A DNA stretch of 5,467 bases from Myxococcales bacterium (GTDB taxonomy: Bacteria > Myxococcota_A > UBA9160 > SMWR01), in contig JACZXC010000233.1 in assembly GCA_022571825.1 (NCBI GenBank), positions 1-5,467 of the forward strand. Direction: 5' to 3'. Under the pieces are notes generated by a model. It was given only the letters and a program-made list of their open reading frames with translations. It did no database searches and was not told where the DNA came from. The number at the start of each line of letters is the position of its first letter. Positions within the stretch are counted from its first letter, which is position 1. This document shows positions 4,813 to 5,467 of the stretch, piece by piece. The position numbers were made by a program, and so were the translations under genes.

Positions 4813-5467
4813 ATGCTTGAGGCTGAACAACAACAGGAACAGTCCCCCAATGATGTAAACATCCTTTGTCTTTGGGCTCCATTTGAACAGATCCCCGACC
4901 GTTTGCTCGCCTTCATGATCTCCGTTTTTCTACTGCAGACTAAATTTCGACCACAGTTGATGGCGGACCCCGACAAACTCAAGCTCGGCGGCGAGGAACG
5001 CATCATTACCGCGCATTTCTCGGATCTCGCCAAATTCTCCACCATCTCCGAGCATTTGGGCAGTCCCGAAGATTTGGTGGCCCTCTTGAATCGCTACCTG
5101 GCGCCTTTGACCAATACCATCTTGGACCACCGCGGCACTTTGGACAAGTACGAGGGCGACGCTATTATCGCCTTCTACGGTGCTCCGCTGGAGGTCCCCG
5201 ACCACGCGGAGCTGGCCGTCAAGGGCGGCCTTGAGGAACAGGCCATTTGCCTGGCGATGGAGGCCGAGCTGATGAAAGAGGACATCCTCCCCCCCGGTTT
5301 GGGCTTTGTCACCCGCATCGGGCTCAATACCGGCAAGGCCGTGGTGGGCAACATGGGCAGCGAGAACGCCCTCAACTACACCATGATGGGCGACACCGTC
5401 AACCTCGCCGCCCGCCTGGAGGGGGCCAACAAATTCTTCGGCACCACCTACATGATCGGCGCCAACA
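4813..5467 (+). CDS. Class III adenylate cyclase catalytic domain (partial, runs off right edge)
   Basis: The protein would make cAMP from ATP. Counting from the internal ATG at 4960: LGGEERIITAHFSDLAKFS carries metal-binding Asp22, LDKYEGDAIIAFYGAP carries purine-reading Lys63 and second metal-binding Asp67, and NYTMMGDTVNLAARLEG carries Thr141 plus transition-state Asn148 and Arg152. The Lys/Thr pair indicates class IIIb and ATP specificity. The window ends about 15 residues after this motif, inside the domain. The start is uncertain. The frame is open from 4699, with ATGs at 4813, 4915 and 4960, none with a good Shine-Dalgarno sequence. ATG 4960 lies inside the conserved LMADPDKLKLGGEE lead-in, so it is probably internal. 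Residues encoded before about 4950 (Gln-rich, then LLAFMISVFLLQ) match no sensor domain I know. Relatives usually carry CHASE2, GAF or membrane modules here, so the N-terminus may be truncated, frameshifted or joined to foreign sequence. Confidence 0.85.
   Translation, partial: MLEAEQQQEQSPNDVNILCLWAPFEQIPDRLLAFMISVFLLQTKFRPQLMADPDKLKLGGEERIITAHFSDLAKFSTISEHLGSPEDLVALLNRYLAPLTNTILDHRGTLDKYEGDAIIAFYGAPLEVPDHAELAVKGGLEEQAICLAMEAELMKEDILPPGLGFVTRIGLNTGKAVVGNMGSENALNYTMMGDTVNLAARLEGANKFFGTTYMIGAN

Noticed and set aside
4496..5045. Overlapping frames in both directions (plus 4496-4858; minus 4543-4833 and 4620-5045).
   Set aside because: No motif, no ribosome-binding site, and the longest minus frame overlaps the start of the certain cyclase domain. 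The short minus reading from 4623 is left unresolved, not called.

Overview
This is a GC-rich bacterial window that looks environmental (metagenomic or uncultured). It reads as a patchwork with no single operon. Taxonomic hints come from protein style only. The left end carries a PP2C-like fragment of a type I associate with Chloroflexota. The integrase, dipeptidase and small XRE regulator have very high third-position GC and suit a myxobacterial or deltaproteobacterial type of genome. A dockerin-like tail near 4.3 kb is of a kind common in Planctomycetota. The right end is an adenylate cyclase with slightly lower GC and many TTG leucine codons. None of this was tested by search.

Layout, left to right. 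Positions 1-277 (minus) hold the start of an unrecognised gene that runs off the left edge and has a strong Shine-Dalgarno sequence. Positions 439-873 (plus) hold the N-terminal part of a PP2C/PPM phosphatase-like protein that stops early. Its stop codon overlaps, as ATGA, the start of a complete tyrosine recombinase (870-2087). The recombinase ends 2 bp from the 3' CCA end of an oppositely oriented tRNA-Arg(TCG) gene (2090-2166, minus). This is the classic layout of an integrative element inserted at a tRNA, with the element extending left. A compact cluster of inverted and direct repeats lies just inside the integrase 3' end. Right of the tRNA is ordinary-looking chromosome: a secernin-like C69 family dipeptidase (2297-3577) convergent with a small XRE-family regulator (3629-3871, minus). 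A perfect 16-bp AT-rich palindrome upstream of the regulator is a candidate operator.

From about 3.9 to 4.8 kb there is little convincing intact coding sequence. It holds a start-less fragment (about 4143-4337) that begins like a CRTAC1/FG-GAP-repeat protein and ends like a dockerin tail, and a REP-like hairpin (4437-4455). The window ends inside a class III (IIIb-type) nucleotide cyclase catalytic domain whose start is unclear and which runs off the right edge.

The only functional unit supported by the sequence is integrase + tRNA-Arg + terminal repeats, the end of an integrative element. The other genes show no evidence of acting together. Several abrupt breaks (PP2C to integrase, CRTAC1 to dockerin, entry into the cyclase domain) could be real decay and recombination or chimeric assembly joins. 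I did not find a convincing new multi-gene system.
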